The notes: generated from the letters alone by a model not told the origin. Counted from the stretch's first letter, positions 6,831 through 16,655 are shown. The stretch is DNA of 64,000 nt from Candidatus Acidiferrum typicum (GCA_025463055.1 JAOAPV010000005.1:238180-302179), one strand, 5' to 3'. Numbers and translations: made by a program.

Positions 6831-9460
6831 GATTCGCACTCTGGGGAAAAAGGCAGCGCAATGAAGAGCTGGAGGAAGAAATCCAGGCGCACCTGACACT
6901 AGCGGAGCGCGAGGAAATGGAGTCGGGCCGAACGCAAAAGGAAGCCGTGGCTGCCGCGCGCCGGGAATTCGGAAATGTGAGCCTGGCGGAGGAAACGACG
7001 CGGGACATGTGGGGATGGCGTTGGCTTGTGGATTGTATTCAGGACGTCCGCTATGCGGTTCGCACCCTGCGACAAAAGCCAGGGTTTGCTGCCGTTGCGT
7101 TGTTGACGCTGGCGCTTGGGAGCGGAGCGACCACCGTGATGTTCACGGTGATCAACGGTGTTCTGCTCAAGCCACTATCGTACCCAGACCCGGAGCGGCT
7201 GGTCACGCTACATGGGTACACCGAAAAATATGGTGATAATTGGGGAATCTCGTACCCCAACTTTCTCGACCTTAGGCGCGAGAGGCGCTCTCTTTCGCGT
7301 CTGGCGGCATGGACTTACGGCGGAGATACGGTAAGCGAGCCTGGACAGGCGGAGTACGTCAACGGCCGCCAAATCTCGGAGGAGTTGTTCGCCGTTTTCG
7401 GCGTCAATCTCTTAGGGGGGCGAGAGTTCCGATCTGAAGAAGACCAGCGTGGAGGGGCACCGGTAGTCATCATTAGCTACGGCTTGTGGCAGAGCCGATA
7501 CGGCGGAAGGCCGACGGCTATAGGTGAGCCGCTGATTCTTGGAGGAAAGTCGTACAAAGTAGTGGGCATCGCACCGGTGGGTTTTCAGTTAGATGGAGGG
7601 GCGGAGGTATTTACACCGCTTGGTCAAAACACGGAGCCTCGGATGCAATATCGGGAGGCGAATTTTCTTCACGTTGTAGCCCGCCTGCTCCCTAACCTGA
7701 CTCTGACCCAAGCACAAGCCGAGCTTACGACCTTAGGCAATCAACTCGCTGAACAGTATCCAAAAGCGAATGCCGGCCGCAACTTTCAAGCTTTGCCCCT
7801 TCATCAAGAGTTAGTCGGAGATGTTGAGTCCACGCTCTGGTTGCTTCTCGGTGCGGTCGGCCTCGTGCTGCTAATCGCATGCGTAAATGTGGCCAGCCTG
7901 CTGCTGGCCCGTGCGGTTGCGCGTGAACGTGAGCTTGCTATGCGCGTGGCACTCGGCGCCGGCCGGAGCCGGCTTGTGCGCCAATGTTTGACCGAGAGTG
8001 CTGCGCTGGGGCTTCTCGGAGGGGCACTTGGGGTGTTCCTGGCAGCTGCTGGTATTCGTCCGTTCGTGGTCTTCTGGCCAGGCAGTTTGCCGCGCGCCGA
8101 GGGAATCCGGATCGATTGGCGTGTGCTGCTGTTTGCGCTGTCCGTTTCGTTACTCAGCGGTCTGCTCTTTGGACTGGCCCCTGCACTGCGTGCACCAACG
8201 CGCGATCTAGAACAGACGCTACGCGCCGGAGCCCGTGCGGTTACGGGAAGCTCGCGTCGCCTCCACAGCGGCTTCGTGATGTTCGAGATCGCTGTAGCTA
8301 TCGTGCTGCTTGTGGCTGCGGGAGCGCTTGCCCGCACGGTCCTGAGCCTGTCGTATCTCGATCCCGGAATCAACAGTCACAATGTTCTCGCAACGCACGT
8401 GGCTCTTTCGCCTGGCACACTTCAAAGCGCGCCAAAGATGCGAGCAGCTTGGCAGGATGTTCTTGACCGCGCACGTGGCGTAACCGGGGTGCAATTCGTT
8501 GCTTTAAGCGACATTATCCCCATGCGTGTTGGTCAAAATTTTCTCGGCTATTGGACTACTCCTGCACCGCCGCCGCCGAATGAACTTCCGATTGCGCTCG
8601 CATCTTGCGTGACGCCGGATTATCTGAAGGTAATGGGTATTCCGCTACGCCAAGGCAGATTCTTCGATGACCATGATCGCCTGGAGACTGAGCCCGTTGT
8701 GGTAATCGATGAGGTCTTGGCACAGCATGCGTTCCCAAACCAGGACGCCGTCGGCAAGCGTCTATCTATCCAAGCCATGGGACAAGGTCCGATCCGGGTG
8801 GTTGGCGTGGTCGGACACGTTCGTCATTGGGGACTCGCCAGTGACGATCAAGCCGAAATACGGGATCAGATCTACTATCCCTTTGGCCAAGTCCCAGACC
8901 ACTTAATGCATTTATTTTCTTCATTCATGTCGCTGACTGCCCGTACGACCGTATCCCCCCTAAGTCTAGTTGAGCCACTGGGGCGCGAGCTGCGTGGAAC
9001 AACTGGCGATCAAACACTCTATGACGTTCGCACCATGGACGAACTTGCGAGTGAGTCGCTCGCTCTTCAGCGCTTCGTGATGATGTTGTTCAGCGTCTTC
9101 GCGGGCTTGGCCTTGCTACTGGCTTGCATCGGCATTTATGGCGTGCTCGCGTACTTGACGGGGCAGCGCGTGCCCGAGATAGGCGTGCGCATCGCGATGG
9201 GCGCTAGCGCCGGTCAGGTCGTATGGCTGATTCTTCGCCAGAGCCTGGTGATGATTTTTGCCGGCATCGTGGTCGGTGTCGCTGGAGCTTTGGCAGCGGC
9301 GCGTCTCTTGGTGCACCTGGTGGACGGAATGCGACCCGCGGAGCCTTTGACGTTTACCGTTATGATTCTCGTCTTGATTGCCGCGGGGCTGTTCGCCAGC
9401 CTCGTGCCCGCGCGCCGCGCCAGCAAAGTCGACCCCATCGTGGCGCTGAGGTATGAGTAG
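6827..9460 (+). CDS. Acidobacterial duplicated orphan permease, ADOP (copy 1)
   Basis: A MacB/FtsX-like permease of 877 residues without its own ATPase gene, as expected for ADOP (TIGR03434). The N-terminal 80 residues form a charged soluble region, then a helix (FAAVALLTLALG), a MacB-type periplasmic core, three helices around residues 360-480, a second periplasmic core and three C-terminal helices ending ARRASKVDPIVALRYE. That is two FtsX/MacB halves in one chain. The track ORF starts at 6545, but the real start is the ATG at 6827 that overlaps the padR stop. Known as a family expanded in Acidobacteria. Substrate and partner ATPase are unknown. It is closely similar along its whole length to the copy at 30996-33626. 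Confidence 0.92.
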   Translation: MRFALWGKRQRNEELEEEIQAHLTLAEREEMESGRTQKEAVAAARREFGNVSLAEETTRDMWGWRWLVDCIQDVRYAVRTLRQKPGFAAVALLTLALGSGATTVMFTVINGVLLKPLSYPDPERLVTLHGYTEKYGDNWGISYPNFLDLRRERRSLSRLAAWTYGGDTVSEPGQAEYVNGRQISEELFAVFGVNLLGGREFRSEEDQRGGAPVVIISYGLWQSRYGGRPTAIGEPLILGGKSYKVVGIAPVGFQLDGGAEVFTPLGQNTEPRMQYREANFLHVVARLLPNLTLTQAQAELTTLGNQLAEQYPKANAGRNFQALPLHQELVGDVESTLWLLLGAVGLVLLIACVNVASLLLARAVARERELAMRVALGAGRSRLVRQCLTESAALGLLGGALGVFLAAAGIRPFVVFWPGSLPRAEGIRIDWRVLLFALSVSLLSGLLFGLAPALRAPTRDLEQTLRAGARAVTGSSRRLHSGFVMFEIAVAIVLLVAAGALARTVLSLSYLDPGINSHNVLATHVALSPGTLQSAPKMRAAWQDVLDRARGVTGVQFVALSDIIPMRVGQNFLGYWTTPAPPPPNELPIALASCVTPDYLKVMGIPLRQGRFFDDHDRLETEPVVVIDEVLAQHAFPNQDAVGKRLSIQAMGQGPIRVVGVVGHVRHWGLASDDQAEIRDQIYYPFGQVPDHLMHLFSSFMSLTARTTVSPLSLVEPLGRELRGTTGDQTLYDVRTMDELASESLALQRFVMMLFSVFAGLALLLACIGIYGVLAYLTGQRVPEIGVRIAMGASAGQVVWLILRQSLVMIFAGIVVGVAGALAAARLLVHLVDGMRPAEPLTFTVMILVLIAAGLFASLVPARRASKVDPIVALRYE

Positions 9461-9544
9461 CTGCGAGCCATCCTGAAGCGTAACTATGCGTATCGCATGG
9501 TTTGGATGGGGCCTCGGTTGCGCGATGCGTGAGGGCGTGCGCAA

Positions 9545-12070
9545 CTACTCGCTAGCTGTAGTAAACGCGAGGCTCAGCAGGGTCTTTTGTTCCAGTTCAT
9601 GGGCTTTCGCAGAGCCGGTGGCGGGGCTGGCGCTTGGAGAACGCTTGATGGAGCGCATCTTCAGCCCCTTGCTCTGGACAAGCTGACCGATGCGCGGCAT
9701 AACGAAGAAGTGCGCGCCCATATTCTTTGGCTCTTCCTGAACCCAGACGACTTCGCGCGCGTTCGGATGTTCGTCGATTGCGGCGGCAATTTCCGGGCGG
9801 AGCAGCGGGTAAAGCTGATCGAGGAAGATAATCGCGGTGCTGGTGTCTTTGCGTCGACGACGCTCGGCGCGAAGCTCGTGCCCGACTTTGCCACTGGCTA
9901 TGAGGATGCGTTTGGCGTCCTGCACTTCGCGGTCGGGAACTACGGGTAGAAAGCGCGGGTGCGAGAACTCCTCGATGCTGGACGATGCGTCGGGATGGCG
10001 AAGCATGCTTTTCGGGGTGAATACAATGAGCGGCTTGCGCCACGGACGACGAACTTGCCTACGCAGCAGGTGAAAATATTGCGCGGCGGTGGAAGGCTGG
10101 CAGATCTGCATGTTTTCTTCGCCGGCGAGCTGCATAAAGCGCTCGATGCGTGCGCTGGAATGCTCCGGACCCTGGCCTTCGTAGCCGTGCGGAAGAAGCA
10201 TGACCAGGCCAGAGGGGAGATCCCATTTGTCTTCACCGGCGCTGATGAATTGGTCGATGATGACCTGCGCGCCGTTCGCGAAATCGCCGAACTGCGCTTC
10301 CCACAAAACTAAGGCTTCGGGGTAATCCCGGCTGAAACCGTATTCGAAACCGACGCAGCCCGCTTCGGAGAGCGAGGAATTGTGAATTTCACAAAAGGGC
10401 TGATTTGGCGCTAGGTGCGCGAGGGAGCAATATTCTTCTTCCGTTTCGGTGTCGACCAGCATGGCATGGCGCTGATTGAACGTGCCGCGCTCGGTATCCT
10501 GTCCCGTTAAGCGGACCGGGTTTCCTTCCAGCAGCACGGAACCAAAGGCAAGCGCCTCCGCGAAGCCGTAATCAACGGCGCGCTTACCATGCCCCATCTC
10601 AGCCCGCTGCTCGAGCAGCTTGGCAATTTTGGGATGCACGTGAAAACCTTCCGGAACACGGACGAGGGCATCGGTGATTTCCGCTAATTTTTCGGGACTC
10701 AAGCCGGTATCGGCCTCGTAGTCCGGCTTAAATCGGCCGCGATGATAAGCCGACCAATATTCAGGGAGCTGCCGCAGTTGAGGGATTTTTTTGGTCGCGC
10801 GGGCCTTGGTTTGCTCTTCTTCGTATTCCTTGCGGACGTTCTCAACAATTTGCATGGGCTGCACGCCAATACGCTCGGAATAAATGCGCCAGAGCGGCGG
10901 ATGATTCTTGATGCGGTCGTAGAGGCGCGGCTGCGTAATCGTTGGGTCATCCACTTCGCTGTGACCGTGGCGGCGATAGCCGATAAGGTCGACCACAACG
11001 TCGCTGCCAAATTGCGCTCGATATTCGGCGGCTAGCTTTCCCACACGCACGACGGCATCGGGATCCTCGCCATTGACGTGGAAGACGGGAACGGATTGGC
11101 GCTTGGCAATGTCAGAGGCGAAGCGGGACGAATGCTCCTGCTGCGGGCGCGTGGTGAAGCCGATTAAATTGTTGACGATGATATGGACCGTGCCGCCCAC
11201 GGTGTAAGCCGGAAGGTCAGCAAGATTGAGCGTTTCCGCCCAAATACCCTGGCCGGCGAAAGCGGCGTCGCCGTGCATCACGATCGGAACGACTTTGCTG
11301 GCGCTGTCGGCACCGTAACGCGTTTGTTTCGCGCGAACCCTGCCAATGGCCACTGGGTCGACCGCTTCTAAATGGCTCGGGTTGGACACGAGGTGGATGC
11401 CGATTTCCTTACCTGCGGAGGTGACATATGTGCCGGTTGCGCCGACGTGATACTTCACGTCACCGGCGCCGAGCACGCTGCGCGGGTCAACGTCCTCGAA
11501 TCCGGCGACGACTTCGTGCGGTGGCTTGCAGGCAGCATGAACCATCACGTTGAGGCGGCCGCGATGGCTCATGGCCATGACGGATTCAACGGCGCCGTGC
11601 TCGCCCACCGTGTCCAGAATGGAATCGAGGAGAGGGATCAGAGCAGTCACGCCTTCCAGGGAAAACCGCTTGGTTCCTAGATAGCGAGATTGCAGGACTT
11701 GCTCGAACAGGTCGGCACGGATCAGGCGTTCCAAAACCTTTTTCCGATCGACTTCGCCGGCAGGGCCCTCGAGGCGCTCCGCAATCCATTGGCGGCGTTC
11801 CGGCTGGGGAAGGTGCATGAACTCGGCGCCAATCGTTCCGCAATAGATGCGGCGGGCTTCTTCGGCAGCCTCACCGATCAGCCCTTGCAGATCGGGTTGG
11901 GGAAAAGGCCCGAAAAAGCCGAGCGGATCAAGATTGGCTTCATTGTAGCCCCAGCGGCGAAACGTGTCGACGATGCGCTCGCGCTCTGCTGCGCTGCTAA
12001 CCGAGGATTTCTTGCCCGCTTTGGGTGCTTTCGCGGGACGATCTGCTTCTAATGTCGTTCTGTTACCCAT
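9545..12070 (-). CDS. sucA: 2-oxoglutarate dehydrogenase E1 component
   Basis: Thiamin-diphosphate-dependent E1 of the 2-oxoglutarate dehydrogenase complex in the citric acid cycle, which decarboxylates 2-oxoglutarate and passes succinyl to E2. Seen: AMSHRGRLNVM, the ThDP/Mg block GDAAFAGQGIWAETLNLA with IVNNLIGFTT, and the E1 signature MLLPHGYEGQGPEHSSARIERF. It has 841 residues against about 930 in E. coli. The difference is at the N-terminus, where the conserved E2-binding start of SucA is replaced by a short Lys/Ala-rich lead. ATG at 12070. It lies 83 bases downstream of the acyltransferase-ligase gene on the same strand. No sucB or lpd is in the window. Confidence 0.95.
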   Translation of the reverse strand: MGNRTTLEADRPAKAPKAGKKSSVSSAAERERIVDTFRRWGYNEANLDPLGFFGPFPQPDLQGLIGEAAEEARRIYCGTIGAEFMHLPQPERRQWIAERLEGPAGEVDRKKVLERLIRADLFEQVLQSRYLGTKRFSLEGVTALIPLLDSILDTVGEHGAVESVMAMSHRGRLNVMVHAACKPPHEVVAGFEDVDPRSVLGAGDVKYHVGATGTYVTSAGKEIGIHLVSNPSHLEAVDPVAIGRVRAKQTRYGADSASKVVPIVMHGDAAFAGQGIWAETLNLADLPAYTVGGTVHIIVNNLIGFTTRPQQEHSSRFASDIAKRQSVPVFHVNGEDPDAVVRVGKLAAEYRAQFGSDVVVDLIGYRRHGHSEVDDPTITQPRLYDRIKNHPPLWRIYSERIGVQPMQIVENVRKEYEEEQTKARATKKIPQLRQLPEYWSAYHRGRFKPDYEADTGLSPEKLAEITDALVRVPEGFHVHPKIAKLLEQRAEMGHGKRAVDYGFAEALAFGSVLLEGNPVRLTGQDTERGTFNQRHAMLVDTETEEEYCSLAHLAPNQPFCEIHNSSLSEAGCVGFEYGFSRDYPEALVLWEAQFGDFANGAQVIIDQFISAGEDKWDLPSGLVMLLPHGYEGQGPEHSSARIERFMQLAGEENMQICQPSTAAQYFHLLRRQVRRPWRKPLIVFTPKSMLRHPDASSSIEEFSHPRFLPVVPDREVQDAKRILIASGKVGHELRAERRRRKDTSTAIIFLDQLYPLLRPEIAAAIDEHPNAREVVWVQEEPKNMGAHFFVMPRIGQLVQSKGLKMRSIKRSPSASPATGSAKAHELEQKTLLSLAFTTASE

Positions 12071-12153
12071 AAACTCGTTCCTGCAAACCTCTATTTTGCC
12101 ACAGAAAGCCCGAGCGGCGCTTTTTGCACTTGCTGATGTTAGCCAAAATGCAA

Positions 12154-14775
12154 TTAAAGGTTACGCACAACCGATTCGAGCGTTTGCGCGATTTCGTCTG
12201 GCGGAGTCGCGAGCGCGAAGGTGACCGGTGGCCCGATGCGCATTGTGATCTCACCGCGGCGCGCCAGGCGGCGGCCCTCGCGCTTCATCTGCCACACGCC
12301 ATCCATGCGTATGGGCACAATCGGGATGCGAAGATTTTCTGCCAGCAGGCCCATGCCTGAGTGAAACGGCTGCATCTCGCCAGTTTCGTTCTTGGTGATT
12401 TCGCCTTCGGGAAAGACCAGGACGCTGTAGCCCCGGTCGACGGATTCGCCCGCGTAGCGGAAACTCTCGCGAAACCCTGAAAATCTGGGCAACGGGAAGA
12501 CATTGAACAGAGCAATGATCAGCCAGTAGCCCAGCTGATACGCCCAGCGCTTGGCGAAGAACCACTCTCGGGGAGGCCGCCACATGCTGTGCAGGGTTTC
12601 TCCGCCGATGGCAGTGGCGAGACGATTGCGAAAACGCGGCGGCAACGCGGCAAGGACGAGTCCGATATCGGCTCGGCGGGTGACGTGATTGCAGATGACG
12701 AGAAGCGGGCCGCGCAGATCCTTGAGATGATCGCGGCCGACAATTTTTGGATGGGCGAGGATTTGCGTGGAGGGCCAGACCAACCCGTAGTAAACGGCCA
12801 GGCGCATCCAGCGCACAGCCTCGCGTTGTGCCCAGCGCGGGAAACTGTATTCGGTGCGGCGAGTTGCCGGATCATGCAAAAGCCGCTGCACGTCGCCGAC
12901 AGTTTTAGCATTGGCGAACGCGGTTTCGTTTAGCTCGGTCTGGTAACGTTGCTCTAGTGCGCTCATTAGCTCGACGCGGTCCAGGGAACTGAGGTTAAGG
13001 TCGCGCTCCAGATCTTGCGAGCCATCATGCCTCGCAAGGCTTGCGACGATGTTGGATACGCCGTCGGTTGATTCTGACGAAAGGCGCCCGCCACGACTGG
13101 TGGCCGCTACGGCAGCCGGTTCATCGTTTTGTGGTGCGCCGGAAAGTTTTGTAGCCACGGCGGCGATCGCGGCTAATTTCGGCTTGCCTGTTGGAGTGCG
13201 GGGAAAATCGGGTTCAGGCCAGATGATCCAACGCCGTATGCGCTGATATTCCGCCAAAGAATTGTTGGCACCTTCGATGGCGAGCCGCGCGGCTGCTTCG
13301 TCCCCATCGCGTAACAGGAGAGCGGCGAACGGTTCGGCGTTCCCGTTGCGATCGAGGGGAATAACTACGGCGTCGCGAACGGCGAGTTGTTTGCGGAGCG
13401 CGGTTTCGAGATCCTCCGGATACACGTTGAGGCCGGCGGGAGTTACGATGACGCTTTTCTTGCGGCCGCGAAAGCGCAGGTTGCCTTGGGCATCGAGCTC
13501 GCCGAGGTCGCCGGTGCCCAGCCAGCCCCCGTTTTCTTCAGTCGCGCCTGAATCCTGTAGTGTGCCCTTTTGCCAATAGCCTCTGGCGACGTTTTCTCCG
13601 CGGACCAGGATCTCGCCATCTTCCCCGAGCCGGAATTCGCGCCCAGGCAAGACTTTGCCGATGGAACCCTGCGCGGCGCGGAACGGATGATTGAGACTGA
13701 TAAGCGAAGCCGTTTCTGTCATGCCGTAGCCTTGCACTACGGCGTAGCCCAGGCGCTTGAAGAATTCTTCGGTCTCCGCGGAGAGGGCTGCGCCTCCGGA
13801 GATGAATGCCCAAAATTTCCACCCGAAGCGGCGGCGGACGCGGCGGAACATCCAGGCGCGGCGAAGAAATTTTCGGCCGTTCGCGGCGGCGAACGTGCGC
13901 TCAAACCATTCGACTTCACCGAGCGCTGCAAGGTCGCGCAGGATGCCGTTGCGCAGCAGATCAAGCATGTGAGGAACGGTAATCAGCGCTGTGGCGCGCT
14001 CGCGTTTGACCGTGCGGATCACTTCTGAGGCGTTTGGGGATGGCTCGAAGACTACTGCGGCGCCGAGCAGCGGCGGAACGAACAGCGCCATGAATTGGCC
14101 GAAAACGTGGCTGATGGGCACCAGAGTTACAAAGCGGAGGGGATGAAGCCAGCGTTCGTACTTGCGGTAGGGCACAATTCCACGCTCGAGCGGCTCGAGA
14201 TTCGCCAGAAAATTGCCATGGGTTAGGACGACGCCACGCGGCTCGGCGGTGGTGCCTGAGGTGAACAGGATCTGCGCGACGTGATTGCGGGTGATGGGCT
14301 CGTCGGCGAGGGATTGGCAGATGTGAGGAGGCATTGCGTGAGGATCGCGAACAGTTACCGTGATGTACGCCTCGCGTGACCTGTCCGGTAAATCCTCCAG
14401 GTTCAAGGCTGGAATGGCAGCGGCGAGGATAGGTTTTCCCCTCGAGGCTATGACCACCTTGGTGGATGTTTCACGTGCAACACGTGCGGCGAAGTCGGGT
14501 GTGGCGCCGTCATCAATCGGCACCACGACCGCTCCTCGCAGGAGGCAGCCCCAGAAGGCCGCGATCCATTCGGCGCAGTTCGGTCCCCAAATGACGACAC
14601 GGTCGCCAGTTCGGACGCCATTTTGTTTTAGGTCGTGTGCAAGGCGTAAGGCGATTTTTGCGAGATCAGCGTAGGTCCACGACTCGCGTCGATAGCCGCG
14701 ACGCTGGATTGCGGCGATATCTTTGCTTTGCCGGTGGAAATCATCGAAGAGCGAGAGGAGGTTGGGTCGCGACAT
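12154..14775 (-). CDS. Fused acyl-ACP synthetase, carrier domain and 1-acylglycerol-phosphate acyltransferase
   Basis: Three domains in about 873 residues. First an AMP-binding acyl ligase (FTSGTTAEPRGVVLTHGN; GYGMTETASLISL; a TGDLGELD block). Then a short acyl-carrier-like domain with the attachment-type motif LNLSSLDRVEL. Last a PlsC acyltransferase with FPEGEIT and VPIRMDG. The likely job is to activate fatty acids and load them onto lysophospholipid, like Aas or the ligase-PlsC fusions of other phyla. The ATG at 14775 (MSRPNLLSLFDDF) is preferred to the track start at 14871 because homology begins there and a purine-rich site lies ahead. Odd point: the PlsC active-site motif reads NHVTRRAD, one residue longer than the usual NHxxxxD. 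Confidence 0.85.
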   Translation of the reverse strand: MSRPNLLSLFDDFHRQSKDIAAIQRRGYRRESWTYADLAKIALRLAHDLKQNGVRTGDRVVIWGPNCAEWIAAFWGCLLRGAVVVPIDDGATPDFAARVARETSTKVVIASRGKPILAAAIPALNLEDLPDRSREAYITVTVRDPHAMPPHICQSLADEPITRNHVAQILFTSGTTAEPRGVVLTHGNFLANLEPLERGIVPYRKYERWLHPLRFVTLVPISHVFGQFMALFVPPLLGAAVVFEPSPNASEVIRTVKRERATALITVPHMLDLLRNGILRDLAALGEVEWFERTFAAANGRKFLRRAWMFRRVRRRFGWKFWAFISGGAALSAETEEFFKRLGYAVVQGYGMTETASLISLNHPFRAAQGSIGKVLPGREFRLGEDGEILVRGENVARGYWQKGTLQDSGATEENGGWLGTGDLGELDAQGNLRFRGRKKSVIVTPAGLNVYPEDLETALRKQLAVRDAVVIPLDRNGNAEPFAALLLRDGDEAAARLAIEGANNSLAEYQRIRRWIIWPEPDFPRTPTGKPKLAAIAAVATKLSGAPQNDEPAAVAATSRGGRLSSESTDGVSNIVASLARHDGSQDLERDLNLSSLDRVELMSALEQRYQTELNETAFANAKTVGDVQRLLHDPATRRTEYSFPRWAQREAVRWMRLAVYYGLVWPSTQILAHPKIVGRDHLKDLRGPLLVICNHVTRRADIGLVLAALPPRFRNRLATAIGGETLHSMWRPPREWFFAKRWAYQLGYWLIIALFNVFPLPRFSGFRESFRYAGESVDRGYSVLVFPEGEITKNETGEMQPFHSGMGLLAENLRIPIVPIRMDGVWQMKREGRRLARRGEITMRIGPPVTFALATPPDEIAQTLESVVRNL

Positions 14776-14995
14776 GAGCTTGCCTTCGAGCTTGGATTTC
14801 AGTTTACGCCTGGCGGGGCCCGAACTGGTGAGAGGCGCGCCTATCAGCACGGACGGCGCGCGCGGTGGCACACATCTGAAAAGAGGCGGCCCTTCGAGGC
14901 TTAGGGTAAACGCACGTCAAAAAGGCACGTGGCGTGCCAGTCAGGAACATCGCTGCGGTTCGCTCAAAAACGAATGGCGGCGAATTGCGACATTG

Positions 14996-15025
14996 TCGTC
15001 TACAATAGAGGTTGTCGTTTACAAT
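14996..15025 (+). repeat. Tandem 18-base-spaced repeat upstream of hpnH
   Basis: GTCGTCTACAATA is repeated as GTCGTTTACAATA 18 bases further on, each ending in a TACAAT that could act as a -10 element. The pair ends about 60 bases before the hpnH start. Either two staggered promoters or a tandem regulator site is possible. No good -35 was found at a 16-18 base spacing. Confidence 0.35.
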
Positions 15026-15084
15026 AAAAGAGGCTGAGGGGCCGGTTCGCTGTTCCCCTGCCAATTCGGAGATAAGCAGGCTCG

Positions 15085-16212
15085 ATGCCCGTACCGATAT
15101 CACAAGCTTGGACCGTTGCAACCTATGTGCTGAAGCAGAAGGTGAGCGGGCGGAAGCGCTACCCGTTTGTATTGATGCTCGAGCCGCTGTTTCGCTGCAA
15201 TCTGGCTTGCGCAGGTTGCGGCAAAATTCAGTACCCGCCGCATATCCTGAAAAAGGAATTGACGCCCGAAGAGTGCTTCAAGGCAGTGGATGAGTGCGGG
15301 ACGCCCATGGTTTCCATTCCCGGCGGCGAACCGCTGATGCACTCGCAGATCGACAAGATTGTCGAAGGGCTGGTCGCCCGCAAGAAATACATTTATCTCT
15401 GCACGAACGCACTCTTGCTAAAAGAAAAGCTGGATCTCTTTAGGCCCAGCAAATACCTGACTTTTTCAGTGCACATGGACGGGCAGCGCGAACACCATGA
15501 TTTTTCGGTGTGCCGCGAGGGCGGGTATGATCTCGCGATGGAGGGCATCAAGGAGGCCGTAAAGCGCGGTTTCCGGGTGACCACCAATACCACGCTGTTC
15601 GATGGCGCCGATCCCAATAGCGTCCGCGCGTTCTTCGACGAAATGATGGAGCTGGGCGTCGAGGGCATGATGCTCTCTCCCGGCTATTCCTACGATAAAG
15701 CGCCGGACCAGAAGCACTTCCTGGGACGAGCGCGAACCCGTAGGCTTTTCCGCGCCATCCTTTCCAACCGCAAGAAGAGCTGGCAGTTCAATCAATCGGC
15801 CCTTTTCCTCGAATTTTTGATGGGCAAGCAACAATACAAGTGCACGGCGTGGGGGATGCCGACATACAACATCTTCGGCTGGCAGAAGCCCTGCTATCTG
15901 CTGCAAGATGGCTACGTGGACTCGTTCCGAGAATTGCTGGAGACGACGGAGTGGCAGAATTACGGCACAGAGTCTGGAAACCCGAAGTGCGCCAATTGCA
16001 TGGTGCACAGCGGCTACGAAGCGAGCGCGATGGATCATACGTTTAGCGGATTGCGCGGACTCTGGGCTGCAACGAAGGCCACTTTCTCAGGTGTGTACAA
16101 AGACCCCGATGCTTTGTCCCTGCTGAATGAGCCTGTTAACCCTGTGCACGCCTACAACCCACTGGTGCAGATTAACTCCGGCAAGGCACAGCTTGAGGAG
16201 ACGCGCGCGTGA
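15085..16212 (+). CDS. hpnH: Hopanoid biosynthesis radical SAM protein HpnH
   Basis: Adenosyl-hopene synthase: a radical SAM enzyme that joins the 5'-deoxyadenosyl group to diploptene, the first step to extended C35 hopanoids. Seen: the cluster motif CNLACAGC (Cys38, Cys42, Cys45), SIPGGEPLMH, and the HpnH-like C-terminal region with CTAWGMPTYN and KCANCMVHSGYEASA. Length 375 fits. The ATG start gives MPVPISQAW, the usual HpnH beginning. The next gene starts inside its stop codon (GTGA). No squalene-hopene cyclase or other hpn gene is in this window, so the pathway genes must lie elsewhere. Confidence 0.95.
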   Translation: MPVPISQAWTVATYVLKQKVSGRKRYPFVLMLEPLFRCNLACAGCGKIQYPPHILKKELTPEECFKAVDECGTPMVSIPGGEPLMHSQIDKIVEGLVARKKYIYLCTNALLLKEKLDLFRPSKYLTFSVHMDGQREHHDFSVCREGGYDLAMEGIKEAVKRGFRVTTNTTLFDGADPNSVRAFFDEMMELGVEGMMLSPGYSYDKAPDQKHFLGRARTRRLFRAILSNRKKSWQFNQSALFLEFLMGKQQYKCTAWGMPTYNIFGWQKPCYLLQDGYVDSFRELLETTEWQNYGTESGNPKCANCMVHSGYEASAMDHTFSGLRGLWAATKATFSGVYKDPDALSLLNEPVNPVHAYNPLVQINSGKAQLEETRA

Positions 16213-16655
16213 GCGCTCCCACGCATGCCGAGCGCCATGCCACGGCAAATGCCGCGCTTGACCCGGAAAAGCTGGAAGTGGCGCCGGGAACCGTTCACGA
16301 AAGCGTGGAAGGTTGGGTGCCGGACGTTGCAACGGAAAGCGAACTGCGCGAGGCGTTGGAAAAGGCGTTCGATTTTCGCGGTGACGTTGCCATCACCAAG
16401 AAAGATGGTAGCAAAATTGAGGGTTACATTTTTGACCGCGTGACCGGCGCGACTCTGGAGAGCTCCTTTGTTCGTGTCTTGCCACGCGATTCCAACCAGC
16501 GGGTTAAAATTTCCTATGCCGAAATCGCGGCACTAGCGTTTTCCGGACGCGATCCAGCCGCAGGTAAGAGCTGGGAAGCGTGGGTGCGCAAATACTGGGA
16601 GAAAAAGTCCTCGGGAGAGGGCAATTTGACCATCCAGCCAGAGTCCCTCGAATAG
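16209..16655 (+). CDS. Uncharacterised small-barrel-like protein coupled to hpnH
   Basis: 148 residues; start GTG overlaps the hpnH TGA by four bases, so translation is very likely coupled. No named family recognised with certainty. The middle (about residues 55-115) alternates short strands: DVAITKKDGSKIEGYIFD, then FVRVLP, then RVKISYAEIAALAFSGRD. This looks like an Sm-like or SH3-like small beta barrel. The N-terminus is polar and the C-terminus (WEAWVRKYWEKK) is helical and basic. No signal peptide or membrane segment. The context suggests a role linked to hopanoid extension or its regulation, but that is inference from coupling alone. Confidence 0.75.
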   Translation: MSAPTHAERHATANAALDPEKLEVAPGTVHESVEGWVPDVATESELREALEKAFDFRGDVAITKKDGSKIEGYIFDRVTGATLESSFVRVLPRDSNQRVKISYAEIAALAFSGRDPAAGKSWEAWVRKYWEKKSSGEGNLTIQPESLE

